Shown here piece by piece: positions 50,689 to 59,406 of a stretch of DNA of 64,000 nt. Where the stretch lies: positions 1-64,000 of the forward strand of contig CAKOGP040001836.1 of the NCBI GenBank assembly GCA_933822405.4, given 5' to 3'. Source of the DNA: Cylindrotheca closterium (Eukaryota; Bacillariophyta; Bacillariophyceae; Bacillariales; Bacillariaceae). Both the position numbers and the translations under genes were made by a program. The notes beneath the pieces were generated by a model. That model saw only the letters and a list, made by a program, of their open reading frames with translations, searched no databases and was not told the DNA's origin. Numbering within the stretch: position 1 is the first letter of the stretch; each line of letters begins with the position of its first letter.

Positions 50689-51834
50689 ATGGAAACAAAG
50701 ATCAAGTTTCCCACTGGATCTGCTAATGAGCGTCACAGCGATGATCACGACAATCACAATGGCAACAGTCCCATCACAGTGGCAAAGTCAATCCGACGTG
50801 TGTTGACCAAGTCGTCATCCTTCCCCGAATTTCCACAAGAGCCGGCTTTGACAAACAATGATCATCCGGAGGACGGTCGAGGTTGGAATCATTTTATCAG
50901 TACACTGGCTGCAGGAGTAGGAAGCGGAGCATTGTCCTCTACCATTTGCGCTCCCTTGGATCTAATGCGAACACGAATGCAAGTGTGGGGAGACATGTCC
51001 TCCTCCTTTCAAGGCGAAAAAATAACGCCGACGCAAGTCTTTCAAGAAATTTATCAAAAGGAAGGGCCAAAGGGCATGTTTCGGGGTCTCGGAGCGACAC
51101 TTGTCACGGTGCCACTGTTTTGGGGGGTGTACTTTCCATTGTACGATCAATTGAAATACGAAACCCAACAAAAGTATCCCGACATGAATATTTCGCTGGT
51201 ACATTGTGGATCCGCCGTTGCGACGGGAGCCGTAGCCGATCTTATTTGTAATCCGCTATTTGTCATTCGCACCCGACTGCAAACGCAAGCTTTGCATCAA
51301 TTGGCGGATGCACACGCTCATCATACGCAACCAGCTAACATTTTGGAGAAAAGTGGTATTCTGCAGACGGGTCAACAGCTTTTTCGACAACATGGTCCAC
51401 TCATCTTTTGGAGGGGGATGAGTGCCAATCTTATCGGATTGAGTCACGTGGCGGTTCAATTTCCAACCTATGAATACTTGAAAAAATGGTGCCGGGATCG
51501 CAAGGCATCTGCCACTGGACACCACCAAGCAGTAGTCCAAGAATCTCCCTTGGAGTTGTTGGTGGCCAGTGGGGTCGCCAAAATGTTTGCGTCTCTGTTG
51601 ACCTATCCTCATGAAGTCTTGCGCAGCCGCATGATGGATTCCCGGCAGGCCACGGCGCCCACCTTGAGAGGGACGGCCCGCCATATCTACAGTCAAGAAG
51701 GATTTGCAGGATTTTACCGTGGATTGCCCGTCACTCTGATACGAGTCATTCCCAATTCGTGCATTACCTTTTTGTCGTACGAACTATTACTGCGGTGGAC
51801 CAAGGAGTATCTGAAGGAATCATCATCATCATAA
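50689..51834 (+). CDS. mitochondrial carrier (SLC25; NAD+/pyrimidine nucleotide/folate group)
   Basis: 381 residues with three carrier repeats. Signatures: PLDLMRTRM in repeat 1; PLFVIRTRL in repeat 2, where the usual Asp/Glu is Phe; PHEVLRSRM in repeat 3. The FWGVYFPLYDQLK segment and the P-L-F/W-V-I/V-x-T-R form of repeat 2 are seen in the SLC25A32/33/36 and plant NDT group, which carry folate/FAD, pyrimidine nucleotides or NAD+. The third signature, TYPHEVLRSR, is also typical of that group. A 60-residue hydrophilic N-terminal extension may help targeting. It faces the inner membrane of mitochondria, or the plastid envelope as for NDT1. Substrate not decided. Confidence 0.88.
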   Translation: METKIKFPTGSANERHSDDHDNHNGNSPITVAKSIRRVLTKSSSFPEFPQEPALTNNDHPEDGRGWNHFISTLAAGVGSGALSSTICAPLDLMRTRMQVWGDMSSSFQGEKITPTQVFQEIYQKEGPKGMFRGLGATLVTVPLFWGVYFPLYDQLKYETQQKYPDMNISLVHCGSAVATGAVADLICNPLFVIRTRLQTQALHQLADAHAHHTQPANILEKSGILQTGQQLFRQHGPLIFWRGMSANLIGLSHVAVQFPTYEYLKKWCRDRKASATGHHQAVVQESPLELLVASGVAKMFASLLTYPHEVLRSRMMDSRQATAPTLRGTARHIYSQEGFAGFYRGLPVTLIRVIPNSCITFLSYELLLRWTKEYLKESSSS

Positions 51835-52076
51835 TGATCATAAATAGAAGGTACAATTGTACGGTAGTAATTGTGAAAGGGTAGCAATACTTAGTGAAAA
51901 AGGCTGTAACCTGTAGCCTAATATTAATGTTATGGAATGGAAAATGAGGATTCATGACAAACTTTGCGATGAAATGTAGTCGAACATGAAAACATTTACT
52001 ATTTATATATCTAATGTGCCTATGAATATTCATCGAATGGTTGTTGCTTGCTTGACAAAGGAATACAGTACCTTCA

Positions 52077-53246
52077 TCAAACACATGCTAGTTCCCAGCA
52101 GTCGTACATGGTTATGGATTGCCCGTCCGTACTGTTGGTCCCAGTGGTGTCATAGGACTCCACAGAGTGACCGTCAGTATTGTCGTAATAGTCGACACTG
52201 TTCGTTTGCAGGTCGTTGAGAAACTCAGTGCGCCATTGGGCCGAGTCTCCTTCTTTTTTGGCAGCAGCAGCAGCAGCAACAGCTGGGTCGGCGCTTGCTT
52301 GAGTAGTTTCGTCCTCATGCTTGTCGTCTTCATCATCATCATCATCAAGATCCACCAGTGTGTTGATATCAATCTTGCGGTTCAATTCGATATCATCATC
52401 ACTACTAGCAGGCGCTTCGTGTTTCTTGGAACGGAACGAAAACCGGACTTTTTTTATGGCAATGTCCGTGGCTTGCTTGAGAGCACTCTTGGGTGTATTT
52501 CCTTCTCGTACTTGAAAAATATCATCCTCCAAATCGTTAAGATCCAAGTTGGCATGTTCGATAGTGCTGATGGGAGGACCCTCTCGGACTCGAGAAATTT
52601 CATAGTCCAAGTCCATACTATTAGTAGGAGTAGGAGTAGGAGTAGGATGAGTAGGAGTAGGAGGAGTGGTAGGGTCAGCTTGCACTTGTTGCTGGGTGAT
52701 GGTTTCAGACGAACCCTCTCGGATCAGCGAAATTGCATCGTCCAGCGCTGAAATGCAGCTTGTCTTGGATTCTGCGCTGCTCTTGGACTCTGTCTCTTTG
52801 CTGCTGCTCGTCTTCTTCTTCTTGTTAGAACCTTGGAGGAGTTTAGAAATACTGACCTTTTTCGACTTTTTAGTCTTGTCGCTGGATGAATCCACCTCGT
52901 CTTGTCGTTCATCTAACGATGGATTTGGTTTTTCGGTCGTTAGAAGCTCTATTGTTGTTGTTGCTGCGACAATTGTTGTTGTTCGTGATGAAGCGTCGCT
53001 CAATGGCCCTGTTCTGGACTCTTCTTCTTGTTCTTCCTTTGTTTCAGAAGGAGAAAAGAAATCACCAGCACTGGTTCCATCTGAGAACACCAATACTTCC
53101 CTTTCATCGAACGGCATGTCTTCACACTTTTGCGCTTTGGTAACAGCATTACTATCTACCTTCTTTGTCGTACCTTTCGGTTGACTAGAGCTATGATCTA
53201 GCTCCTCGTCACTGTCTCCTCTTGCCTTAGTTGTTGTCTCCGTCAT
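52077..53246 (-). CDS. disordered acidic protein with three VREG repeats
   Basis: 389 residues from ATG 53246 (the frame opens at 53288 with GTG). Almost wholly disordered, rich in Ser, Thr, Asp, Glu and Lys, with Thr-Pro and poly-Ala/Asp runs. Three copies of a short motif stand out: DAISLIREGSS, YEISRVREGPP and DDIFQVREGNT, about 35-50 residues apart. They look like repeated linear binding motifs. A basic segment (KKVRFSFRSKK) resembles a PP1-docking [RK]-V-x-F site, KKVRFSF. No signal peptide. It may be a scaffold or phosphatase regulator (inference). Confidence 0.55.
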   Translation of the reverse strand: MTETTTKARGDSDEELDHSSSQPKGTTKKVDSNAVTKAQKCEDMPFDEREVLVFSDGTSAGDFFSPSETKEEQEEESRTGPLSDASSRTTTIVAATTTIELLTTEKPNPSLDERQDEVDSSSDKTKKSKKVSISKLLQGSNKKKKTSSSKETESKSSAESKTSCISALDDAISLIREGSSETITQQQVQADPTTPPTPTHPTPTPTPTNSMDLDYEISRVREGPPISTIEHANLDLNDLEDDIFQVREGNTPKSALKQATDIAIKKVRFSFRSKKHEAPASSDDDIELNRKIDINTLVDLDDDDDEDDKHEDETTQASADPAVAAAAAAKKEGDSAQWRTEFLNDLQTNSVDYYDNTDGHSVESYDTTGTNSTDGQSITMYDCWELACV

Positions 53247-53570
53247 AGTCTTTGTTGTTGGAAAATATCCAGTCTCGTCCGAACTCACAAGCGCCCGAAC
53301 GGTTTGTAGGATCTATGGATGTTTCTTGGAGAAATTCGCCGGAGAGGTGAGCGTTGAGTCATCATGGTGCTCCATGACTATGGTGCATCTTGCACCCAAA
53401 ATTGTGAAGATCGAGCTGCTCCAAAAGATACCCGTCACAAAACGTCACACGAACGGCATCAACCCCCGAATCGTTCTCTGTGTTCTTCCATTCAGACTAG
53501 TCGAATCGCATTTTTGTTCATGCGTCGCATCCGTCCGTCGTGCGGTACATCATACCAATCACAGCACTTA

Positions 53571-53602
53571 CAAACCAAACCAAACCAAACCAAACCAAAC
53601 CA
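53571..53602 (+). repeat. (CAAAC)n microsatellite in the SmD2 5' region
   Basis: About six CAAAC units in tandem just upstream of the SmD2 start, in the likely 5' UTR. Confidence 0.9.
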
Positions 53603-53647
53603 ACGACAGATACAACCAACTCGGTCCAAAAGACACACCAGCATACA

Positions 53648-54120
53648 ATGAATGAAGATCCAGAAGCTGACGCTACAGACCTAAAATCAGGACCATTTGG
53701 TGTACTGTATAACGCGGTTCGAAATAATACGCAGGTGCTTGTGAATGTACGAAACAACCACAAGCTGCTGGGAAGAGTAAAAGCATATGATCGGCATATG
53801 AACTTGTGAGTCGGTGATGATCGTGCGGTAGCCCACATCTACTGGTTGGCTTGTCGCTTGTCTTGATGATGATGATGATGATGTATAATTTAAAACTCAC
53901 AAATCCATTCTTTTTCCGCTTTGGCTTCACCAGGCTGTTGGAAGATGTTAAGGAAATGTGGACGGAAAATTCCAAGGGAGGCAAGGGAAAGACTAAGGGG
54001 AAAGCCGTGAATAAAGACAGATATGTCAGCAAAATGTTTCTGCGGGGTGATTCAGTTATCATAATTGTCAGCAACCCAGCGAGTTTAGCAGAAGGAGAGC
54101 AAAAGGATGCCTCGTCATAA
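53648..54120 (+). CDS. SNRPD2: small nuclear ribonucleoprotein SmD2 (two exons)
   Basis: Exons 53648-53805 and 53934-54120, 114 residues; the intron 53806-53933 is GTGAGT...ACCAG. It encodes core spliceosomal protein SmD2, part of the seven-member Sm ring on U1, U2, U4 and U5 snRNAs. Sm1 motif: [33 protein letters not shown], joined across the intron; Sm2: [17 protein letters not shown]. Order, length and the K-E-M-W-T-E stretch agree with SmD2 of other eukaryotes. The intron cuts between the two codons for the Sm1 Leu-Leu pair. Complete and likely functional. Confidence 0.96.
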
Positions 54121-54616
54121 GGTTGTTGAAACATATTATCATAACCCCAAAATAGAATGATCATACAAGCACTGAACAGCATTCTCAACCAAGTAGCATA
54201 GGTGTTTTGTGTCGACGTAACACTGCATACTATAGACTTGTTTTTTTGCGGAGATGTGAGTCTATTGTCATCATGATTAGCAGCCCGAACAACGTCGCCC
54301 AAGAGGAATCGCATGCTTGTGCTCAATATTCAGCAGCCCCAATCACATGCCGAGTGGTGAACTCACTGACGTATCGGCAATCCTAGAGATACCGGTAGGC
54401 AAAAAGCCGTCCAGGTACAAACCATGTCTTAACAAGAGTGTGATCTCAAGCAATACTACATATGACTGCAGATGCTCACACAACATAATGGAGCCCCAGC
54501 AAGAGTACCGATACACATGGATGATACTAGAAAAGGCACCATAACTAAAGCGGATGGTGTAAAAAACACAAACTTTGGCTTTGTGACTTTCTTTTCTTTA
54601 CAGTTTAGTGGTTTAT

Positions 54617-55643
54617 TTACTTCTTCTCGGCTGCCATCTTTGCGGACTTGCGAGAGGATCGTCTCTTGGAGATGAGGGAGCGGCGGGCTTCTCTCTTCTC
54701 GGCAAGTCTTTGGGCGACAAGCTTCTTGTATGCTGCGGCTTCCTCCTTGTTTCTGAGGACACTGTTCATCTTCTCTGCCTTGCGAGCGCGCTTGCGTTGC
54801 AATGTGAGGGGAGTTACCAACCGTTGGATCTTGGGTGACTTGCGTTGTTCCTTGCCCTTCTTGTTGGTGTAAGTGCGAGCAATAACGTATTTGCGAACAT
54901 CGTCGTCCTTGGTCAAGTTGAAAAGGGCGCGGATCTTGTTGGCACGCTTGGGACCAAGACGGCGAGGAGCAGAGTGATCGGTCAAGCCCTCGATGGTTTG
55001 TCCTCCCATTTGAGTGACAACCAAGTTCAAGACGGCAATATCTTGTCCGACAATGCATCCACGAACAGACTTGCGCTTTCTCTCACCAGCACGACGAGGT
55101 CTGTAGGCCTTGGCTCCCTTGGAGCACAAAAGCATGACACGAGTGTTGGTCAAAACACCTTGACGCATGGGGAAACCTTGCTTGTCGTTTCCTCCAGAGA
55201 TGCGGAAGATGAATCCCTCGAATTCCTCACCAAGAACGCTTCCGTCAATTTCTTGGGCCATACGACGCTCGTAAAAAGCCTGAAGACGCTTCTCGTCATC
55301 GATTTCGATGATCTTTTGAAGGCCGGTACTGGGGCATGCAATATTGATCTGGGAAGTTCAAAAGAGAGAGAGAGAGAGAGAGAGAGACGAGAAGTGAGAA
55401 CACCGTCACACCAATTGTTCAAGCGAGTATTGGGGTAGCTAATGGTTGTAGGAGGCATAGTCCAACTAGAATTCATCATTCGGATGCCATTGCTCAAGTT
55501 GGAAATTCCCACTTCAGGAACTGGCATTCCATCCATGGAAACAGCACTACGCCCACCACTACAAAGTATCATGTATATTGCGTGCCGCCATGACTATCCC
55601 CAATATCTCTACATATAATTTCTTCTTTGATGCATACCTTCAT
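54617..55643 (-). CDS. RPS6: 40S ribosomal protein eS6 (two exons, first only 6 nt)
   Basis: Exon 1 is 55643-55638 (ATGAAG), exon 2 is 55348-54617; the intron 55637-55349 is GTATGC...CCCAG, 289 nt. The product, 245 residues, starts M-K-I-N-I-A and aligns to eS6 throughout: [64 protein letters not shown] and the basic C-terminal RRSSRKSAK, the site of regulated phosphorylation in this family. Without the tiny first exon the reading would start inside the protein at MAQEIDG (55261). A 25-nt GA run (55363-55387) lies in the intron just before the acceptor. eS6 is part of the 40S subunit head/body junction. Confidence 0.95.
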
Positions 55644-55909
55644 CTTTTATTGATTGTTTGTTGAGTGCTACTGCTCCTCAAAGACGGATGCGATGATGCG
55701 ACGATGGTGATGATTGAAAACACAAAACAATTTGGGAACGATGGACGGACCGGACTGACAAGTAAAGCGGTAACCAAAGTTCAAAGTTCAGTTTCGTGTC
55801 CGTTTATGGAGTTTGTTGTCGGACACCACTGACCGAAGAACGTGCAATATTTTCAATTTGAGATCTCCAAAATCAAGAAACACGAACTGCATAAAAATAC
55901 TTCCGTGAG

Positions 55910-57682
55910 ATGAGTGAGGGAGTGATACCACCACAAGAACCACAAATAATAATAGATACAGATGATGACAGCGCATTAACGCAGGATCAGCAAGATGAGA
56001 GGAGGATGTCGGTATCCGAATTGTCCTTACCATTTCTACTAAAGGGCCTCTTTGGTCTCAATGGATTGACACTTGCTCTGCAATCGTTGTCTCTCATGTA
56101 CATTGTCAACACACAAGTGGCCATGCCGGTTTCGCTACTTCCAAGTTATGGTGCAATCGCCTTTCTCCCATGCTCTCTTAAGTCAATATATGGATATCTG
56201 AGTCAATACGGCGAGAGGATGCATTTGTTTGTCGTGTTGCTGATGGCCAACAGTTTATGTTTGGTTTGCACGGCTCTGATACCAGAGGGTGGCGTCTTTC
56301 TTGCATTCCTCTGGGGCTTTCTTCGTGGCATTACAGATTCTTGGGCAGAGTTTATTTTGGGTTTGAGTTTGGTCGATCATGCGGTGAAGCACGGCACGGA
56401 CGATCCAAAGACGTTTGATTTGCTGTCATCACAATTTCAAGCGGAAGCATCCACAATGAGGAATCTTGGAACAATGTTGAGCAGCATTTTTGCATGTGCT
56501 CTCTTTCTTGCACGACAACTGTACTCACCGGAACAAGAGCAACTCAGTGGCAGTGTCGCCAAAGGGCTGTTGTATGCCACTGCTTTGTTTCAGCTCACGG
56601 GAGCCTTGGTCGCCTGTTCTTTTTGGCAAAACATGGCGAACCATCTACCAACTCCGAACGACGACTCTGGATTTCATCGAATCAATCAGGTAGATGACAG
56701 CTTTCGACAAATGGAGGAAACGACAACTGATGAGGCATCTGCGCTAATGGATGAAGAAGGTAGTTTCCCATCCTACACGAGTGAGAGTACTGATGGAGAA
56801 TTCCATGACGACGACGAGGTTGAGGCGATTCCTCGGTCTTCCATTTTCAACTGGGTCCTAGTCGCTCTATTACAGACTATCATACTGTGCATGGGTCTAA
56901 AGGATCCCATCATTGAGCACACGTCTCATTTGATATGGGCTTTCTTTGTCTCGGCGATTTTTCTACTGATTGTCATGATGTCCATTGCAATGTACTCTCA
57001 GAGCCTGTGGAAAAGTTCTCATCGCGTGGGACTATTCTTGGTCTTGCGGCATGCCATTCCGAGTGATGGTATGGTACTGGGTGCCTTCTACTATGGCGTG
57101 TTTCAGTCAGCTCCTCTATTGTTGCAGCTGTTGTCTTTGGTCAACAGAGTAGTCTCGACACTCTCCTCGTGGTCGTATGGAAAGTTCTTTTCGAAATACA
57201 GCAGTGGGAACAATTTCTTGGCTGTCATTGCCGGAACTACACTTTTGGCAGCAGTTGCGAACTTGACCAACCTTTTCGTCTTTGAAAATGTGACTAGTGC
57301 ACACATTTTCTGGGTAGTGTTGGCTGTGCAAGCAGTGACAACCTTTTGCAAAAATTGGTCATTCTTGCCCGATGTGGTACTTGCCACCAAATCATTGAGT
57401 GGTACTGTTTGCGCTATGGATTCTTCGGAACCAAGACTGGAATCCAGAGGTCGACAAGACAAGAAACGCTCCATGAGGATTGGTGTCGAATATGGAACCC
57501 TCGTCTCTTGCATCGACTTTGGAGATCAGATTGGAGCAGTGGCTGCGGGACCAATGGTGGCAGCCCTCGGGGTCAGTCGCGAAAACGATTGGAGAAACCT
57601 GGGAAGCTTCATTGTGTTCAGTGGTATGTTCACCGTGGCTTCCATTGGATTGATAAAGCTAATTCATAAGCGGGTCCCTTGA
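55910..57682 (+). CDS. folate-biopterin-type (BT1/FBT) MFS transporter
   Basis: 590 residues, about 12 membrane helices in two blocks split by an acidic loop (about 245-300, with SFPSYTSESTDGEFHDDDE). The first half has QVAMPVSLLPSYGAIAFLPCSLKSIYGYLSQYG, the 'LPW.lKPlyG.lSD' type motif of the BT1 family, and LWGFLRGITDSWAEFILGLSLVDHA. The second half includes FYYGVFQSAPLLLQLLSLVNRVVSTLSSWSYGKFF. Family members in algae and parasites carry folate or biopterin; algal members remain mostly uncharacterised. Substrate is open. Acidic cytosolic N-terminus, no targeting peptide. ATG 55910. Confidence 0.8.
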   Translation: MSEGVIPPQEPQIIIDTDDDSALTQDQQDERRMSVSELSLPFLLKGLFGLNGLTLALQSLSLMYIVNTQVAMPVSLLPSYGAIAFLPCSLKSIYGYLSQYGERMHLFVVLLMANSLCLVCTALIPEGGVFLAFLWGFLRGITDSWAEFILGLSLVDHAVKHGTDDPKTFDLLSSQFQAEASTMRNLGTMLSSIFACALFLARQLYSPEQEQLSGSVAKGLLYATALFQLTGALVACSFWQNMANHLPTPNDDSGFHRINQVDDSFRQMEETTTDEASALMDEEGSFPSYTSESTDGEFHDDDEVEAIPRSSIFNWVLVALLQTIILCMGLKDPIIEHTSHLIWAFFVSAIFLLIVMMSIAMYSQSLWKSSHRVGLFLVLRHAIPSDGMVLGAFYYGVFQSAPLLLQLLSLVNRVVSTLSSWSYGKFFSKYSSGNNFLAVIAGTTLLAAVANLTNLFVFENVTSAHIFWVVLAVQAVTTFCKNWSFLPDVVLATKSLSGTVCAMDSSEPRLESRGRQDKKRSMRIGVEYGTLVSCIDFGDQIGAVAAGPMVAALGVSRENDWRNLGSFIVFSGMFTVASIGLIKLIHKRVP

Positions 57683-58099
57683 TGATGATGATCTAATCTG
57701 AGAGGTTCACCACACGACCGAGAAATGGTATTGGTAGGAGCTCCATCGAAAAGGTATCTCAGTTATTTTCGGTTGCAACCATTGAATTCAAGAGCCCTGT
57801 GGGTCAAGACCTTTTTGAAGTGGACTGCACCAACCCTACCTGTAATTTTCATCAAAGGCAATGCTGCAGGAGGTCGGATACCAACGAACCAATATGAATT
57901 GCCTTCGCTACAAACAGCTTTTAGCTAACCACAGACCTTCTTTGCGAGGAAGATTCTTGTAAATTTGACATACAAAACAATGGGACAAACGATTTCATAG
58001 TTCGTGGCCTCTCCTCCGCGAAGTGTAGGTGGTGTAAATTAATAGTATTCTAGTGTATAACATCTAATATATATGTAGTGTGAACAGGTTTTGCAAGAC
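57683..58099. other. intergenic (convergent 3' ends), no gene seen
   Basis: Space between the transporter and the minus-strand Cys-rich gene. Only short unsupported frames. Confidence 0.5.
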
Positions 58100-59104
58100 T
58101 TAGGCCAATTCACCTTTAGGGCTTTCAACCATTCCTTCGTCTTCTTCGGATGGGCTCTTGCCACCCAACTGTTGTTGGGACTTGGAACCGGTACACGTAA
58201 TGGCGCAACAAAGCAAGAGTGTGAACAAAAGCATAGTCGGGATTGCAACGTAGAGAGCGACGGTGTCTTTTTCGAAATGAGGTTGAAGCTTTGCTGCAAC
58301 GTCGACTGGGTCACTAGTAGGGAATGTAGCTGGAATGTAATTCTCTGGAGAGCTTGTAGGCTCGCGTTGTGGTGGTTCTGAAGGAGAATCGTCTTGTGGG
58401 GCAGACTGGTTTTGAGACAATAGTTGTGGCGTTGAGGGTACTATCGGCTCAACGACTTGCGCGCTCTTCGTCTCGATGATACTGTCGTCATACTTTTTGC
58501 AGAGGAAACACGTTACACCTGCTGGAAGTCGCGCCGCTGGAACAAAGGTGCTGTACGAGTCACAACCAAACTCCGAGACGGCACAGTAATATTCACCGTT
58601 GCTCTCGCACGCACCGGTAAGAGTTTCTTCACAGGTACATTTGCTATTTGATCCGGCTGATATCCATTGCATGCCATCACTTCCTTCAGTATCACAATCA
58701 GCCACGGACCAGTAGCATTTGGTAGGAAAGGGGAAAGCAGGATCGGTGCATCCTCCAAAGTGAGTTCTCTTTTGCTTCCGTTGAGGACTTCTGTCAACCA
58801 GCATGCTGCAATCATCAGAGACCGGTTCAAATCCGTCTTCCTCGGCACACGATCCTGCATCACTAGTACAGACGTAACTGGAATCATTTATGCAGCGTCC
58901 AACACGCGTGTCGATTGCTCTGTCGAGGCAGATGTATCCTACAGTCTCCGACCCCGCCAAGAGCAACTCACGGCTCGAGCGAAATATTGCTCCTTCGCAG
59001 TCCGAAAATTCGAATGCACAGCCGACTGCCATGCCGAAGAGTCCTGGTGCACCACCGCTTCGAACACAAGCTCCTGCTTGAACGTATTGAGTAAGATCGG
59101 TCAT
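58100..59104 (-). CDS. Cys-rich single-pass membrane protein, unknown
   Basis: 334 residues from ATG 59104; the frame opens at 59317 only with GTG. The first 220 residues contain 20-odd Cys in short spacing (for example KCTCEETLTGACESNGEYYC and FGGCTDP..PTKCYWSVADC), as in extracellular disulfide domains, then a Pro/Ser-rich stem, one membrane helix (ALYVAIPTMLLFTLLLCCAITC) and an acidic tail. No N-terminal signal peptide is visible at ATG 59104, which is odd for a Cys-rich ectodomain. Either an upstream exon supplies it or topology is set by the C-terminal helix. Family not recognised. Confidence 0.6.
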   Translation of the reverse strand: MTDLTQYVQAGACVRSGGAPGLFGMAVGCAFEFSDCEGAIFRSSRELLLAGSETVGYICLDRAIDTRVGRCINDSSYVCTSDAGSCAEEDGFEPVSDDCSMLVDRSPQRKQKRTHFGGCTDPAFPFPTKCYWSVADCDTEGSDGMQWISAGSNSKCTCEETLTGACESNGEYYCAVSEFGCDSYSTFVPAARLPAGVTCFLCKKYDDSIIETKSAQVVEPIVPSTPQLLSQNQSAPQDDSPSEPPQREPTSSPENYIPATFPTSDPVDVAAKLQPHFEKDTVALYVAIPTMLLFTLLLCCAITCTGSKSQQQLGGKSPSEEDEGMVESPKGELA

Positions 59105-59406
59105 GATGGTTTGATCAACGATGAAGGTCTTTACAATAACGACGGAACAGAAATAAGGAGCGTTTGAGTTTATTTCGGGTCTTGCCTCGCTCGCTAATGT
59201 GAACCTTGTGCGCACTTCCGCGCAATAATCATGGGAACATCGAAACGTGCTTGTCACGCGACCAAAGAAGTGATTACCTGACCTTTTTAAGTCGCCACGA
59301 TTCGCACGTTTCAACACCTACTGTAGTCTCAAAGATCGTACTATCATAAAACGTACTTTCAGAAAAAGATCAATCATCAGAAGAAGAGCAAAAGCAATCA
59401 ACACAA

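Noticed and set aside
53571..53602. Telomere-like repeat
   Set aside because: The unit is CAAAC, not CCCTAA, with only about six copies, inside a normal gene's upstream region.
55150..55572. 140-residue minus-strand open frame overlapping eS6
   Set aside because: It lies in the eS6 intron and a different frame of exon 2; composition is not coding-like.
55349..55637. C/D snoRNA in the eS6 intron
   Set aside because: A RTGATGA-like box exists on the minus strand but there is no D box at suitable distance and no terminal stem.
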